Position numbers and translations under genes: made by a program. A stretch of 64,000 bases of DNA from Phormidium tenue FACHB-1052 (lineage in GTDB: Bacteria; Cyanobacteriota; Cyanobacteriia; Phormidesmidales; Phormidesmidaceae), in contig NZ_JACJQN010000010.1 in NCBI RefSeq assembly GCF_014696675.1, positions 178,048-242,047 on the forward strand, in the 5' to 3' direction. Positions 54,609-63,900 of this stretch are shown here, in pieces; position 1 is the stretch's first letter, and each line of letters opens with the position of its first letter. Under the pieces are notes generated by a model. That model ran no database searches. It saw only the letters and a list, made by a program, of their open reading frames with translations, and had not been told where the DNA came from.

Positions 54609-54637
54609 AGCGGGGGTGCAGGTATCGCGCCCCCGCT
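54609..54637 (+). terminator. Terminator after tsf
   Basis: AGCGGGGG pairs with CCCCCGCT across a 13-base loop, followed by TTTCAATATTT. It separates tsf from the next gene. Confidence 0.65.
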
Positions 54638-54680
54638 TTCAATATTTCCCTATAATCAGGTATGGCATGGGCAAGGCGGT

Positions 54681-55892
54681 ATGGTAAGGCCAGTCGAAAG
54701 CATTCGCAAAGATCTCAAAGGGCTAGAGGGTGCCACCGCCACCCTGGCCGAAGAGTTTGGTCAAATTTATGCAACCTATCTGACGGTGCTAGGGCAGGCT
54801 GTGCGGCGACAGGTCGTGATGGCTACTTATCATCTTTGTACTCAGGTCTATCCCGAAGAATTTTTGGCTCTGCCGGTGAGCGATCGCGGTCGCCTACAAC
54901 AGGGCATGCAAACCTTGGGTGACAAAGCCCAAGGCTGGCTACAGCAGCTGATGGAGCCCGACCCCTCCCCGGCTGACCCCAACCTTGACCGCGACGATCT
55001 CAATCGCCTAGAGACGGCCCTAGTTGCCTTGACTCAGCCCTCGGCAGGCTCCGCAGTCTCGCCTGGCGACGAGGGGTTGGAGCAGGCGGAGCAGGCAGGG
55101 GCTGACGAAGCCGATTTTGAGGCGATCGAGGAACCTTTAGAAGCAGCACCGCTAGAAACCACAGTAGAAGAGACCATCGCCGAAGACTTCGATGAGAATC
55201 CGGATCTAGAGTCTGCTGAAGCCATGCCACCGTCAGACGAAAACGAGTCTTCTACCGACGGTGAGGCCTCGGCACTTGACCCCAAGCAGCTGATTCAGTC
55301 TGTCCTAATGGCAGCTATTTCCGGCGATATAGACGACATATTTCGCGATCGCCCGTTTACCGGCGACCCGCTGACGCCGACCCTGGTCGCCAAGCACCAC
55401 CTGATTCTGGAGCAGAGAATTCGCGATGTACTCCAGCGCGTCTCCAGAAAAGCCAACCGACTATTGCGCAAGGCCCAGGTGATTCCTGACCTGCCCGAGT
55501 CGGTATTAGAGGTCGCCTCCGACGCCGACATGGCGGTGCCTAAGGGGCGCGCTGTCCCTAACGTGCTCAACGTACTGGTGGCCATGGCTGGAGACATGAC
55601 CGCCGAGTTTGACCGACCGCAGACCGACCGCGACGAGGACAACGACGACGTGTCAGATGACGAGGACAATGCTTTAGAAGGCACCATGACCCATTTGGCC
55701 GCCGTTCAGCTGCGTCTGGCCGATCTAGAGTTAGGGGATGTGCAGACTGCCCTGTGGCGCAGCAAACTACGAACCGCTGTAGGGCGACTGCGCAAGCTGG
55801 GTAAACAGTACCAGCGGGCCGAGCGCGAGCTGGCGATCGCCCAGGCCGAGCAAGCCTGGCGCGCGGTTTGGTACGACGACTCATCCCGGTAG
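54681..55892 (+). CDS. Conserved hypothetical protein between tsf and recG
   Basis: A 403-residue protein. N-terminal helical domain about 1-105 ('GATATLAEEFGQIYATYLTV', 'LCTQVYPEEFLALPVSDRGR', 'GDKAQGWLQQLMEP'), an acidic low-complexity linker (115-200) and a C-terminal helical domain about 200-400 ('LVAKHHLILEQRIRDVLQRV', 'LRLADLELGDVQTALWRSKL', 'YQRAERELAIAQAEQAWRAV'). I do not recognise a named family. The position tsf-(this)-recG recurs in cyanobacteria as I recall, suggesting a conserved but unknown role. Its stop is 19 bases before the recG ATG, so they are likely co-transcribed. Confidence 0.72.
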   Translation: MVRPVESIRKDLKGLEGATATLAEEFGQIYATYLTVLGQAVRRQVVMATYHLCTQVYPEEFLALPVSDRGRLQQGMQTLGDKAQGWLQQLMEPDPSPADPNLDRDDLNRLETALVALTQPSAGSAVSPGDEGLEQAEQAGADEADFEAIEEPLEAAPLETTVEETIAEDFDENPDLESAEAMPPSDENESSTDGEASALDPKQLIQSVLMAAISGDIDDIFRDRPFTGDPLTPTLVAKHHLILEQRIRDVLQRVSRKANRLLRKAQVIPDLPESVLEVASDADMAVPKGRAVPNVLNVLVAMAGDMTAEFDRPQTDRDEDNDDVSDDEDNALEGTMTHLAAVQLRLADLELGDVQTALWRSKLRTAVGRLRKLGKQYQRAERELAIAQAEQAWRAVWYDDSSR

Positions 55893-55911
55893 GGCACTGG
55901 GGCAAGCATCC

Positions 55912-58449
55912 ATGACAGAAGCACAGACTTCCCTACCCGACTGGGTGCGACTCCAGCGAGCCCTCTCAGTCGAGGCTGAAACCGGCTTTAACAATCTGGT
56001 GGGTAAGCAGCAGAGCTTCAGCGAGTTTTTGCGGGACAGCTTACAACAGCCCCCAACTGCTCTTCCCGGCGACCAACAACAATCTTGGCAGAGCCTCGCC
56101 CAAAAGTACGACGGCTACATCGACCTCAGCTTTGCCCAACGCCAGCACCTGGTAGCCGAAACCCGCCGCTTTCTCCACAGCACCCAGCGCCTACTAGAGA
56201 AATTTGCCGAGACCAAAGCCCTCCGTACGAGGGAGGGTGCCGCTCCAGATTCTGGAAAATCAGTCGCGGCCAAGACAGTCAAAAAACCTAGCGCCACCCC
56301 CAAAACAACTCAATTAGCAGAGGTATCCGGCACCGGCAGCTTTCGCTTTGGCCTCGATCAGCCCGTCACCTACCTAAAAGGGATCGGGCCGAAAAACAGC
56401 GATCGCCTAGCCAAACTGAGCATCTTCACCGTGCAGGATGTGCTCTACTACTACCCCCGTGACCACATCAACTATGCCCAGCAGGTCAAAATCCGCGATT
56501 TAGAGCCGGGCGAAACCGTCACCATCGTCGGCACTGTTAAGCGGGTCAACTGCTTCACCAGCCCGCGCAACAAAAAGCTCACCATTTTTGAGCTACAGCT
56601 CTCTGACGGCAGCGGCACCCTCAAACTCAACCGCTTTTACCCCGGCAACCGCTACGCCACCCCCGGCTGGCAGCAGCAGCAAAAACGCCAGTATCCCCAG
56701 GGGGCGATCGTCGCGGCCTCGGGACTGGTGAAGGACGGCAAGTTTGGGGTGACACTAGAGGATCCGCACCTGGAGGTGTTGGACAGTTTGGGCGATCGCA
56801 TCGAATCCCTCACCATTGGCCGCATGGTGCCGGTATATGCCCTCAGTGAGGGCGTCCCAGCCGATCTGGTGCGCAAAGCTGTAGCGGCTTCCCTACCGGC
56901 GGTGCCCGAACTGCAGGATCCCTTGCCGGTGGATCTGCGGCAGCGCTATGGGCTGGTGAAGGTGGAGGATGCGATCGCCCAAATCCACTTCCCCGACGAT
57001 GAAGAAAACCTGGCCCAGGCCCGTCGCCGCCTGGTGTTCGACGAATTTCTCTACCTTCAGCTCGGTTTGCTGCGCCGTCGTCAGCAGCAGCAGGCCCAGC
57101 AAACTGCGATCGCCCTCGCCCCCACCGGGAAGCTGATCGACCAGTTCTACGGCGTGATTCCCTTTAGCCTCACGGGTGCCCAGCAGCGGGTGGTCAACGA
57201 CATCCTCTCTGACCTGCAAAAGCCCATCCCCATGAATCGTCTGGTGCAGGGCGATGTGGGCTCTGGCAAAACCGTGGTCGCCGTAGTCGCCACCCTCGCT
57301 GCAATTCAGTCAGGCTATCAAGCCGCTATTATGGCCCCTACCGAGGTGCTCGCCGAGCAGCACTACCGCAAACTGGTGGAGTGGTTCAACCAGCTCCACC
57401 TGCCTGTCGAGCTACTTACCGGCTCAACCCGCGCTGCCAAACGTCGCAAAATGCTGGGCGAGCTGGCCACTGGAGAACTTCCCATCCTCGTCGGCACCCA
57501 TGCCCTCATCGAAGATCCAGTGCAGTTCCGTGATCTGGGTCTGGTGGTGATCGACGAACAGCACCGTTTTGGCGTGCAGCAGCGGGCCAGACTGACCCAA
57601 AAAGGCGCAAACCCCCACGTGCTCACCCTCACCGCCACTCCCATTCCTCGTACGCTCACGCTGACTATGCATGGCGACTTGGATGTGAGTCAAATTGATG
57701 AATTGCCGCCGGGGCGCAAGGCGATTCAAACTACGCTGCTGACCAACAAAGAACGCCCCCACGCCTACGATCTGATCAAGCGCGAAATTGCCCAGGGTCG
57801 CCAAGTCTATGTGGTGCTTCCCCTAGTCGAAGAGTCCGAAAAGCTCGATCTCAAATCCGCCGTAGAGGAGCACCAGCGGCTAGCGGAAGTGATCTTTCCA
57901 GAATTCACCGTCGGCCTGCTCCACGGGCGCATGTCTTCCGCCGAAAAGGATGACGCTATTACCGCCTTTCGTAAGCAAGAGAGCCAAATTCTGGTCTCTA
58001 CAACGGTGGTGGAAGTCGGGGTAGATGTTCCCAATGCCTCGGTGATGCTGATTGAGCACGCCGAGCGGTTTGGCCTCTCCCAGCTCCACCAGCTCCGGGG
58101 CCGAGTCGGGCGCGGGGCCGCGCAATCCTTCTGCCTCCTGCTCAGCGCCAGCCGCAGCGAAACCGCCATTCAGCGGCTCAAGGTGCTAGAGCAATCCCAG
58201 GACGGCTTCTTTATCGCCGAGATGGATCTGCGCTTTCGCGGCCCTGGGGAAGTGCTGGGCACCCGCCAGTCGGGCCTGCCCGATTTTGCCCTGGCCAGTT
58301 TGATCGAAGACCAGGATGTGCTGATGCTGGCCCGTGAAGCAGCCGAAGCCATGCTGACAGAAGATCCAGAACTAGCCCGCTGGCCCAAGTTAGCGAAGGA
58401 ACTTCAGCGGCGCTACGAAAAACTCATGGGCGGCACAATCATGACCTAA
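55912..58449 (+). CDS. recG: ATP-dependent DNA helicase RecG
   Basis: RecG reverses stalled replication forks and migrates branches. 845 residues, with an N-terminal cyanobacterial extension (about 1-135). The wedge/OB fold begins near 'PVTYLKGIGPKNSDRLAKLS'. Helicase motifs: Q/I 'MNRLVQGDVGSGKTVVAVVA', Ia 'IMAPTEVLAEQHYRKLVEWF', Ib 'GTHALIEDPVQF', II 'LVVIDEQHRFGVQQRARL', III 'LTLTATPIPRTLTLTMHGD', IV 'VGLLHGRMSSAEKD', V 'ILVSTTVVEVGVDVPNA' and VI 'QLRGRVGRGAAQSFCLLL'. The wedge-proximal 'LRFRGPGEVLGTRQSG' is intact as 'LRFRGPGEVLGTRQSGLPDF'. The end overlaps the convergent DUF790 gene by 4 bp. Confidence 0.96.
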   Translation: MTEAQTSLPDWVRLQRALSVEAETGFNNLVGKQQSFSEFLRDSLQQPPTALPGDQQQSWQSLAQKYDGYIDLSFAQRQHLVAETRRFLHSTQRLLEKFAETKALRTREGAAPDSGKSVAAKTVKKPSATPKTTQLAEVSGTGSFRFGLDQPVTYLKGIGPKNSDRLAKLSIFTVQDVLYYYPRDHINYAQQVKIRDLEPGETVTIVGTVKRVNCFTSPRNKKLTIFELQLSDGSGTLKLNRFYPGNRYATPGWQQQQKRQYPQGAIVAASGLVKDGKFGVTLEDPHLEVLDSLGDRIESLTIGRMVPVYALSEGVPADLVRKAVAASLPAVPELQDPLPVDLRQRYGLVKVEDAIAQIHFPDDEENLAQARRRLVFDEFLYLQLGLLRRRQQQQAQQTAIALAPTGKLIDQFYGVIPFSLTGAQQRVVNDILSDLQKPIPMNRLVQGDVGSGKTVVAVVATLAAIQSGYQAAIMAPTEVLAEQHYRKLVEWFNQLHLPVELLTGSTRAAKRRKMLGELATGELPILVGTHALIEDPVQFRDLGLVVIDEQHRFGVQQRARLTQKGANPHVLTLTATPIPRTLTLTMHGDLDVSQIDELPPGRKAIQTTLLTNKERPHAYDLIKREIAQGRQVYVVLPLVEESEKLDLKSAVEEHQRLAEVIFPEFTVGLLHGRMSSAEKDDAITAFRKQESQILVSTTVVEVGVDVPNASVMLIEHAERFGLSQLHQLRGRVGRGAAQSFCLLLSASRSETAIQRLKVLEQSQDGFFIAEMDLRFRGPGEVLGTRQSGLPDFALASLIEDQDVLMLAREAAEAMLTEDPELARWPKLAKELQRRYEKLMGGTIMT

Positions 58450-59669
58450 TCTCCCAGCACCTCCAGCACCACCTTGGGCTGAAGCTTGGTCTTAAACCAC
58501 ACCACCTGGGCCGGAACGTTGGTAATATCCACCCCAGCATTCTCTAGGTTGAGCCGCTCTGACACCGCCAAAATCAGGTTGTTACGCCCTGACTTGCGCA
58601 CCTGGGCGAACTTCTTCCGTAGATATTCAGGTCGCCAGTAGCCGACAATCTCCAGCAAATACTCGCGCCCGTCAGAGTGCACCACCCGAAAGTCAGGAAT
58701 CATCACACTGCCGGGCAGAGGCACCAGATCCACCTCCCGCTCCAGTCGCCAGGGAGTTTTGGCGGGCCAGCGGCTGACGAACGACTCCTCAATCATGCTG
58801 TCGTAGGTCTTGCCGGGGGGATAGTGGGTGACCAGGCCGCAGTCGCTGTCGAGGGTAAACTCGCGGGGTTTCACCTGCTGGGTAAAGTTGTCCTTCATTT
58901 GTAGGGTCGCCGTCAGTCGCCACTTGCTGACGTGGAGAATAGCAGGAATCAGCTTGGCAATATCGACCCCGTAGCGCGTGCTGGGCTTAAATAAACTGGC
59001 GGGGCCGTCGATGGTGATCGTAAACCCCTGATCAGCGTCGCCCTCAATGTAGGTCATTAGCCGAAACAGCTTTAGGTAGCGAAACATCAGCTTGTACTCG
59101 CCCGGATCATTGCGGTACAGGTGCATTACCAGGTCACTAGCTTTGTAGAACACTCCCTGGGTCTGCGACAGGTTGTAGCGATGGAGCAGCGCATCGGGGG
59201 TAGGGGCATCAAACTCAATCAGAATGTGGTTGTCCTGGCGATCGGCGTAGAGCCCCTGACGCAGGTCAGCCACTGAAACTTCGCGATCTAGCTCTTCAGA
59301 AAGCTGCTGACCCAGGGTTGCCAAATGCGCTGCGGCAGCGATCGGAGAGGGAACTGATTGAGCAGACAGCGCAAACACCCGCCGCCGCAGTTCAATAGGC
59401 TCTAGCGGACTTACCACATCAAAGGTGGCAAAGCTGTTACGCAGAATGTGGGCTAGGCCGCGCTTGATGCGGTAATTGGTGTCTTCGCCTTCGAGATCTT
59501 GTAGCTGGCGGTTGAGGTCGCCCTGGGTGTGGCCGACCTGTTGCTGAAAGAGCTGGATCAGATCGGCGGCGATCGCCCGATTCGCCCCATCCAATCCCAG
59601 CCGCTTGGGCTGTAGCCCCTCCCCCTGAAATCGATAAATTAACAGTTCGCTCGGTAACGTTGACCTCAC
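58446..59669 (-). CDS. DUF790 nuclease-like protein
   Basis: A 407-residue member of DUF790, the family of archaeal Bax1, a structure-specific nuclease that pairs with the XPB helicase in nucleotide excision repair. The family start 'TLPSELLIYRF', the middle 'ELRRRVFALSAQS', and the PD-(D/E)xK-like block 'PGSVMIPDFRVVHSDGREYL' and 'LEIVGYWRPEYLRKKFAQVR' are all present. The GTG at 59669 is chosen because the family usually begins just before LPS(D/E)LL. An ATG at 59774 would add 35 unconserved residues and overlap the divergent hydrolase gene. There is no XPB gene adjacent; its neighbour is recG, convergent with it. Confidence 0.82.
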   Translation of the reverse strand: MRSTLPSELLIYRFQGEGLQPKRLGLDGANRAIAADLIQLFQQQVGHTQGDLNRQLQDLEGEDTNYRIKRGLAHILRNSFATFDVVSPLEPIELRRRVFALSAQSVPSPIAAAAHLATLGQQLSEELDREVSVADLRQGLYADRQDNHILIEFDAPTPDALLHRYNLSQTQGVFYKASDLVMHLYRNDPGEYKLMFRYLKLFRLMTYIEGDADQGFTITIDGPASLFKPSTRYGVDIAKLIPAILHVSKWRLTATLQMKDNFTQQVKPREFTLDSDCGLVTHYPPGKTYDSMIEESFVSRWPAKTPWRLEREVDLVPLPGSVMIPDFRVVHSDGREYLLEIVGYWRPEYLRKKFAQVRKSGRNNLILAVSERLNLENAGVDITNVPAQVVWFKTKLQPKVVLEVLGD

Positions 59670-59772
59670 CTCCAGGGAGAATTCAAATGGGCAGCAGAGG
59701 CCTGGGATTGGCCCTAAGATTAAATCACAATTGGGAGAAACCCCACGTCCACGAATCTTAGCGGATCTCACC

Positions 59773-60672
59773 ATGCTTAACTTCCAGCCGCTGGGCTTTA
59801 TTCAGCAGGCCCTTGCCACTGACCTAGGGGTTATGGCCTACTACACTCCTGGCGGCTTGCCCTGGCAACGGGATGATGGTGTTACTCGCCCGCCGCTGGT
59901 GTTCCTCCACAGTCTGGGGGGTGGTTCCTCAGCCTTTGAGTGGTCTAAGGTTTACGCTGCTTTTGGGGCCACCCATCGGGTAATTGCCCCTGATCTAATC
60001 GGCTGGGGTCAGTCAACCCATCCGCCCCGCGCCTACTCAACCGAAGACTACTTCTACATGATCACTCACCTGCTGGAGTCAGTAGCTCAACCCCCGACCC
60101 TGGTAGCGGCCACCTCCCTTACAGCTGGCGTCGTCATTCGCCTAGCAGGACTGCGGCCCGATTTGTTCAAAGGCCTATTTTTGGTGTCCCCCTCAGGCAA
60201 CAGCGACTCTGGCCGCGACTACAAAGTTAGCCTACCCGCTCTACTAGCCAGCACGCCCGGCGTAGATAAACTGCTGTATCAGGTAGGGGCAGCTAATGAG
60301 GTGGCGGTGCGATCGTTCCTCTCCACCTTTCTCTTTGCCAACTCCCGCCGCATTACGCCAGAAACCGTGCAGGGCTATCTCGCCTGCACTCAGCAACCCA
60401 ACGCCGAGTATTCAGCTCTGTCATCCCTCAACGGAGCGGTCAGCTTTGACCTGTCGCGCTACATTCACCACCTTCAAACTCCCACCACCGTTGTGTTAGG
60501 GTCAGGGTCACGGTTTACGGCACCGGCCACGGTCAAACGGCTTGCAAGCCTCAATCCCGAAGCAGTGCAACAGGTAATCGAGATCCCCGACTCCGGGGTA
60601 CTTCCCCATGTCGAGCATCCTGCCGTAGTTGTTGGCTTGCTCAAGCAGTTCCTAGGCCAACACTCTGCCTAA
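59773..60672 (+). CDS. Alpha/beta-fold hydrolase
   Basis: A 299-residue alpha/beta hydrolase. The oxyanion region 'LVFLHSLGGGSSAFEW' and 'VIAPDLIGWGQSTHPP', and a C-terminal 'LPHVEHPAVVV' with the probable catalytic His, are clear. At the nucleophile elbow (Gx-Ser-xG) the sequence reads 'LVAATSLTAGVVIRLA', with Ala in place of the first Gly, as in several cyanobacterial members. The substrate is unknown. Start ATG 59773 is chosen; an upstream start at 59731 would cut into the divergent gene's promoter space. Confidence 0.8.
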   Translation: MLNFQPLGFIQQALATDLGVMAYYTPGGLPWQRDDGVTRPPLVFLHSLGGGSSAFEWSKVYAAFGATHRVIAPDLIGWGQSTHPPRAYSTEDYFYMITHLLESVAQPPTLVAATSLTAGVVIRLAGLRPDLFKGLFLVSPSGNSDSGRDYKVSLPALLASTPGVDKLLYQVGAANEVAVRSFLSTFLFANSRRITPETVQGYLACTQQPNAEYSALSSLNGAVSFDLSRYIHHLQTPTTVVLGSGSRFTAPATVKRLASLNPEAVQQVIEIPDSGVLPHVEHPAVVVGLLKQFLGQHSA

Positions 60673-60759
60673 AAACGACCTGATCCTACTTAGTCTTTCT
60701 TTGCCGGAAAGGCTAGGCAAATGACAGGCTTAAGCATCACTCATTCAACCGCTACTTAT

Positions 60760-61341
60760 TCAATTTCGCGCCAGCCACTTCTGACCGTTGAGCCGTCTCA
60801 GAGTGAATAGAACCAGCAAATCTAGGGTAATTTTGCGCTCGTCACCCATGAACTGCTCAATGGTGCTGGGCTGCGATCCCCTATCGGCGAAGTAGAACAG
60901 CTTGGGGCTAGAGATATTGTCTTTAGTAAAAGCAATGTTGAACTGGCGATTCCCTGAAAGGGAGGCTGCGCCAGCGCCGTTTTGCCACTCCCCCTTCACG
61001 TGCCAATACTTCTCAGCATCACTGACCCCAAACACCCCTAGGGGCCGCTGATCGAGGGTGAGCTGAATATCGTCAATGCCCTTATCCTTCAGCGCCGATT
61101 CTAGCGTCGGGATAAAGTGTTGCTCGATGAATTCGGCGAACGGCTTGTCTTCTAACGCCGGGGGCTTTTCCTTCTTAGGAGCGGCTTTAGAAGCAGCTTT
61201 GGGTTCAGCTCCAGCTTCTGCCTTAGGGGCAACTTTAGCCTCAGCCTTGGGCGCAGCATCTGCTGCTTTAGAATCTGCTTGGGGAACGGGAGTATCCTCA
61301 GCGGGGGTAGAGTCTACTGGGGGAGTCTTTTCGTCAGCCAT
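60760..61341 (-). CDS. DUF2996 domain protein
   Basis: A 193-residue protein. An Ala/Lys/Glu-rich, likely disordered N-terminus (1-80; 'KAEAKVAPKAEAGAEPKAAS') precedes a folded domain: 'PFAEFIEQHFIPTLESALKD', 'IQLTLDQRPLGVFGVSDAEK' and 'RKITLDLLVLFTLRRLNGQK'. This is DUF2996, found in cyanobacteria and plastids (in plants linked to photosystem II repair/assembly as LPA-type; unsure). Start ATG 61341 is chosen over 61392 since the added 17 residues are unlike the family. Confidence 0.85.
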   Translation of the reverse strand: MADEKTPPVDSTPAEDTPVPQADSKAADAAPKAEAKVAPKAEAGAEPKAASKAAPKKEKPPALEDKPFAEFIEQHFIPTLESALKDKGIDDIQLTLDQRPLGVFGVSDAEKYWHVKGEWQNGAGAASLSGNRQFNIAFTKDNISSPKLFYFADRGSQPSTIEQFMGDERKITLDLLVLFTLRRLNGQKWLARN

Positions 61342-61450
61342 ACAAAGGAAACCTACAACAGCAATCCGGGCAAACTCAATGGGTTGAGCCACTCACCCAG
61401 TTGTTCTTTCCCATACTAGAGGAAAGGCCTCCAAAACGCATGCCTTACTG

Positions 61451-61495
61451 ACTCAAAAACGGTATCTATCCCCAAGACAGATACCGTTTTTGAGT
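61451..61495 (-). terminator. Terminator after gmd
   Basis: ACTCAAAAACGGTATCT is the exact inverse of AGATACCGTTTTTGAGT across an 11-base loop. It lies just past the gmd stop codon and precedes the DUF2996 gene on the same strand. Confidence 0.75.
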
Positions 61496-61514
61496 TATCA
61501 ACCAGCTTCAGCCC

Positions 61515-62588
61515 TTAGCCCTGGGGTGCCAAGTGCAGCATTTCTTTGCGTATAGTCGCCACATCAGCGGGAGCACCATTGCCATGACGAATGCCGATCG
61601 CCTCTAGGTCGCTCTCCACCATCAAGTGCACCAGTTCCTCAAAGGTAACGCTAGGTTCCCAGCCTAAAGCCTGGCGGGCTTTAGTCGAGTCGCCAATCAG
61701 CAGTTCTACTTCGGCAGGCCGCAGGTAGCGGGGGTCAAACTCCACGTAATCGTGCCAGTCGAGGTTGACATGGTTAAAGGCAATATCTAAGAACTCACTG
61801 ATGGCGTGGGTTTCATTGGTGGCTACCACATAGTCATCGGGCTGGTCTTGCTGCAGCATCAGCCACATAGCCTTGACGTAGTCTTTGGCATAGCCCCAGT
61901 CGCGCTTGGCGTCGAGATTGCCCAGATACAGTTTTTTCTGCTGACCGGCCACAATGCGGGCTACCGCTCGGGTAATTTTGCGCGTTACAAAGGTTTCGCC
62001 ACGCCGGGGCGACTCGTGGTTAAACAAAATGCCGTTGCAGGCAAACAGGTCATACGACTCTCGGTAGTTAATGGTTTGCCAGTGGGCAAAGACCTTAGCG
62101 CAAGCGTAGGGGCTACGGGGGTAGAAGGGTGTCGTTTCCGTCTGGGGAATTTCCTGTACCTTGCCGAACATCTCAGAGGAGCCAGCTTGATAGAAGCGCA
62201 CTTCTAACCCTGTGCGTTGCTGGTAGTCGCGAATGGCTTCGAGAAGCCGCAGCGTACCCATACCCACACAATCTACGGTGTATTCGGGCGAATCAAAGCT
62301 CACCCGCACGTGGGATTGAGCACCCAGGTTGAAAACTTCCTGGGGCTGCACCTGTTCAAGAATGCGCCGCAGCATGGTGCCATCAGTCAAATCGCCGTAG
62401 TGCAAAAACAGACGCGCTTCGGCACTGTGGGGATCAACGTAAACGTGATCGATGCGGTCAGTGTTGAATGTAGAGGTGCGGCGAATAATACCGTGAACCT
62501 CATAGCCATTATCTAAAAGTAATTCTGCTAGATAAGATCCATCCTGACCGGTAATACCAGTAATCAGGGCGCGTTTAGGTTGGCTCAT
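61515..62588 (-). CDS. gmd: GDP-mannose 4,6-dehydratase
   Basis: A 357-residue short-chain dehydrogenase that converts GDP-mannose to GDP-4-keto-6-deoxymannose, the precursor of GDP-fucose and related deoxysugars for surface glycans. Marks: NADP site '[20 protein letters not shown]', '[20 protein letters not shown]' containing the YxxxK pair, '[20 protein letters not shown]' and '[20 protein letters not shown]'. Usually next to fucose-synthase (fcl); that gene is not in the window. Its start may be just upstream of the annotated gene edge. Consistent with the two glycosyltransferases at 4.6-7.0 kb in an organism with rich surface glycans. Confidence 0.96.
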   Translation of the reverse strand: MSQPKRALITGITGQDGSYLAELLLDNGYEVHGIIRRTSTFNTDRIDHVYVDPHSAEARLFLHYGDLTDGTMLRRILEQVQPQEVFNLGAQSHVRVSFDSPEYTVDCVGMGTLRLLEAIRDYQQRTGLEVRFYQAGSSEMFGKVQEIPQTETTPFYPRSPYACAKVFAHWQTINYRESYDLFACNGILFNHESPRRGETFVTRKITRAVARIVAGQQKKLYLGNLDAKRDWGYAKDYVKAMWLMLQQDQPDDYVVATNETHAISEFLDIAFNHVNLDWHDYVEFDPRYLRPAEVELLIGDSTKARQALGWEPSVTFEELVHLMVESDLEAIGIRHGNGAPADVATIRKEMLHLAPQG

Positions 62589-62694
62589 AGGGTATAAATC
62601 TGTACGGCAATGCTTGGCTGACCAAGCTTAATACAATCAGTGCTTTACTTAAATACAATCAAGTGAGTTCACCTAAGAATACCCAAATTACCGC

Positions 62695-63768
62695 TTAAAC
62701 GGGTAGATTATTGGTCGTCAAGTACCCTCGAGCTAGATAGGGCACATCAATTACCACGCCGTTAGTTGCACCGACACTGACTGTTAAGCCGGCTCCACCA
62801 GCTTTGGTGCGAATATAGCCTAAACCCCTTAAACCACGGGGAGTTTCAACTACGCTGGTGAGCAGACCCACTTTTTCGTCCCCAACAAAAATAACTTCCC
62901 CTGGATCAACCGTGCCGTTGAGCTGAAGGCCCCAGAGTTGCTGCTTGACCCCCTGGTAGGTGTTCAGTCGAGCAATTGTCTCCTGACCGATATAGCATCC
63001 TTTTTCAAAAGAAATCGCGTCCCATAGCCCCGCTTCGAGAGGGTTATAGTCGTCGGCGAGCTCGTACCCGGGGGCAGGACGCCCCTGCTGCACCCTTAGC
63101 TGCTGCCAGAGTGATTCTCCTGCTGGGATGCTGCCAGCATCCGTGAGCTGTTGCCACACGACTGCTGCGCCTTCCACTGGCATTAGGAGGGTGTACCCAG
63201 CCAGGGCTAAACCATTGCCTGCCGCTAAGCGCAGGGCAACACCGCTGAGATCAACGCTCCGGTGGTGGGCTGTAGGCAAATCAGGCTCTAATGTAATACC
63301 CAAGTCCTTAAGTACAGCAGCACTGCCAGGGCCAACGAGGGAAAAAACGGCTGTATCTGCGGTTAAGTTAGCTAGCGATACCTGATCGGCCGGAAAAATG
63401 TAGCGATCCATCCAGTCCATCAGGCGCTGATCTTGACTGGGGGAGGTGAGAATCAGCAGCGCCTCCTCGGTTAAGTAGACGGTGGTCAAGTCAATGGTTC
63501 TAGCAGTAGAGGTGACGAATACTGTGTCGCAGCCTTCGCCGGGCTGGCGCTGGGTAAATGTATTGGTGGTTTGATTGTGGATGAATCGCAGGCGATCGCT
63601 CCCAGACATCTGGAGCACGCCCCAGTGGCTGCGATCGAACAGCACGGCTCCAGCTTTAACCGTTTCTAAGTCGGCAGCATTATTAAACGTAGTGGGAATC
63701 CCCTCTGACGACAAAATCGCGCCCTGGCTTTGCTGTAAATCGTGAAGTGCTTGCATTGTGGGAGCCAT
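62695..63768 (-). CDS. ygfZ: Folate-binding protein YgfZ
   Basis: A 357-residue member of the YgfZ/GcvT-like tetrahydrofolate-binding family (IBA57 in eukaryotes), which helps build or repair some iron-sulfur proteins. The signature 'KGCYIGQETIARLNTYQGVK' contains the redox-active Cys in K-G-C-Y-x-G-Q-E. The N-terminal 'DRSHWGVLQMSGSDRLRFIH' and 'FTQRQPGEGCDTVFVT' match the folate-binding core. Typical in length for the cyanobacterial form. psbA lies upstream on the same strand and ends 132 bp before it, with an intervening terminator. Confidence 0.92.
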   Translation of the reverse strand: MAPTMQALHDLQQSQGAILSSEGIPTTFNNAADLETVKAGAVLFDRSHWGVLQMSGSDRLRFIHNQTTNTFTQRQPGEGCDTVFVTSTARTIDLTTVYLTEEALLILTSPSQDQRLMDWMDRYIFPADQVSLANLTADTAVFSLVGPGSAAVLKDLGITLEPDLPTAHHRSVDLSGVALRLAAGNGLALAGYTLLMPVEGAAVVWQQLTDAGSIPAGESLWQQLRVQQGRPAPGYELADDYNPLEAGLWDAISFEKGCYIGQETIARLNTYQGVKQQLWGLQLNGTVDPGEVIFVGDEKVGLLTSVVETPRGLRGLGYIRTKAGGAGLTVSVGATNGVVIDVPYLARGYLTTNNLPV

Positions 63769-63837
63769 GTCTCGTTTGGGTTTTGCCTACCGGTGGGCAT
63801 TGCTTATTTTAGAGTGTAGCGATCGCCAACACCAAAA

Positions 63838-63870
63838 CAAGAGCGCCCCCCATGCGGGGAGCGCTTCTTG
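63838..63870 (-). terminator. Terminator of psbA
   Basis: CAAG-GCGC-CCCC pairs with GGGG-GCGC-CTTG around an ATGC loop with small bulges; on the minus strand the stem is followed by TTTTGG. It lies 31 bases past the psbA stop. Confidence 0.75.
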
Positions 63871-63900
63871 CTAATCAATCAATGGGGTAGTCGATGAGGA

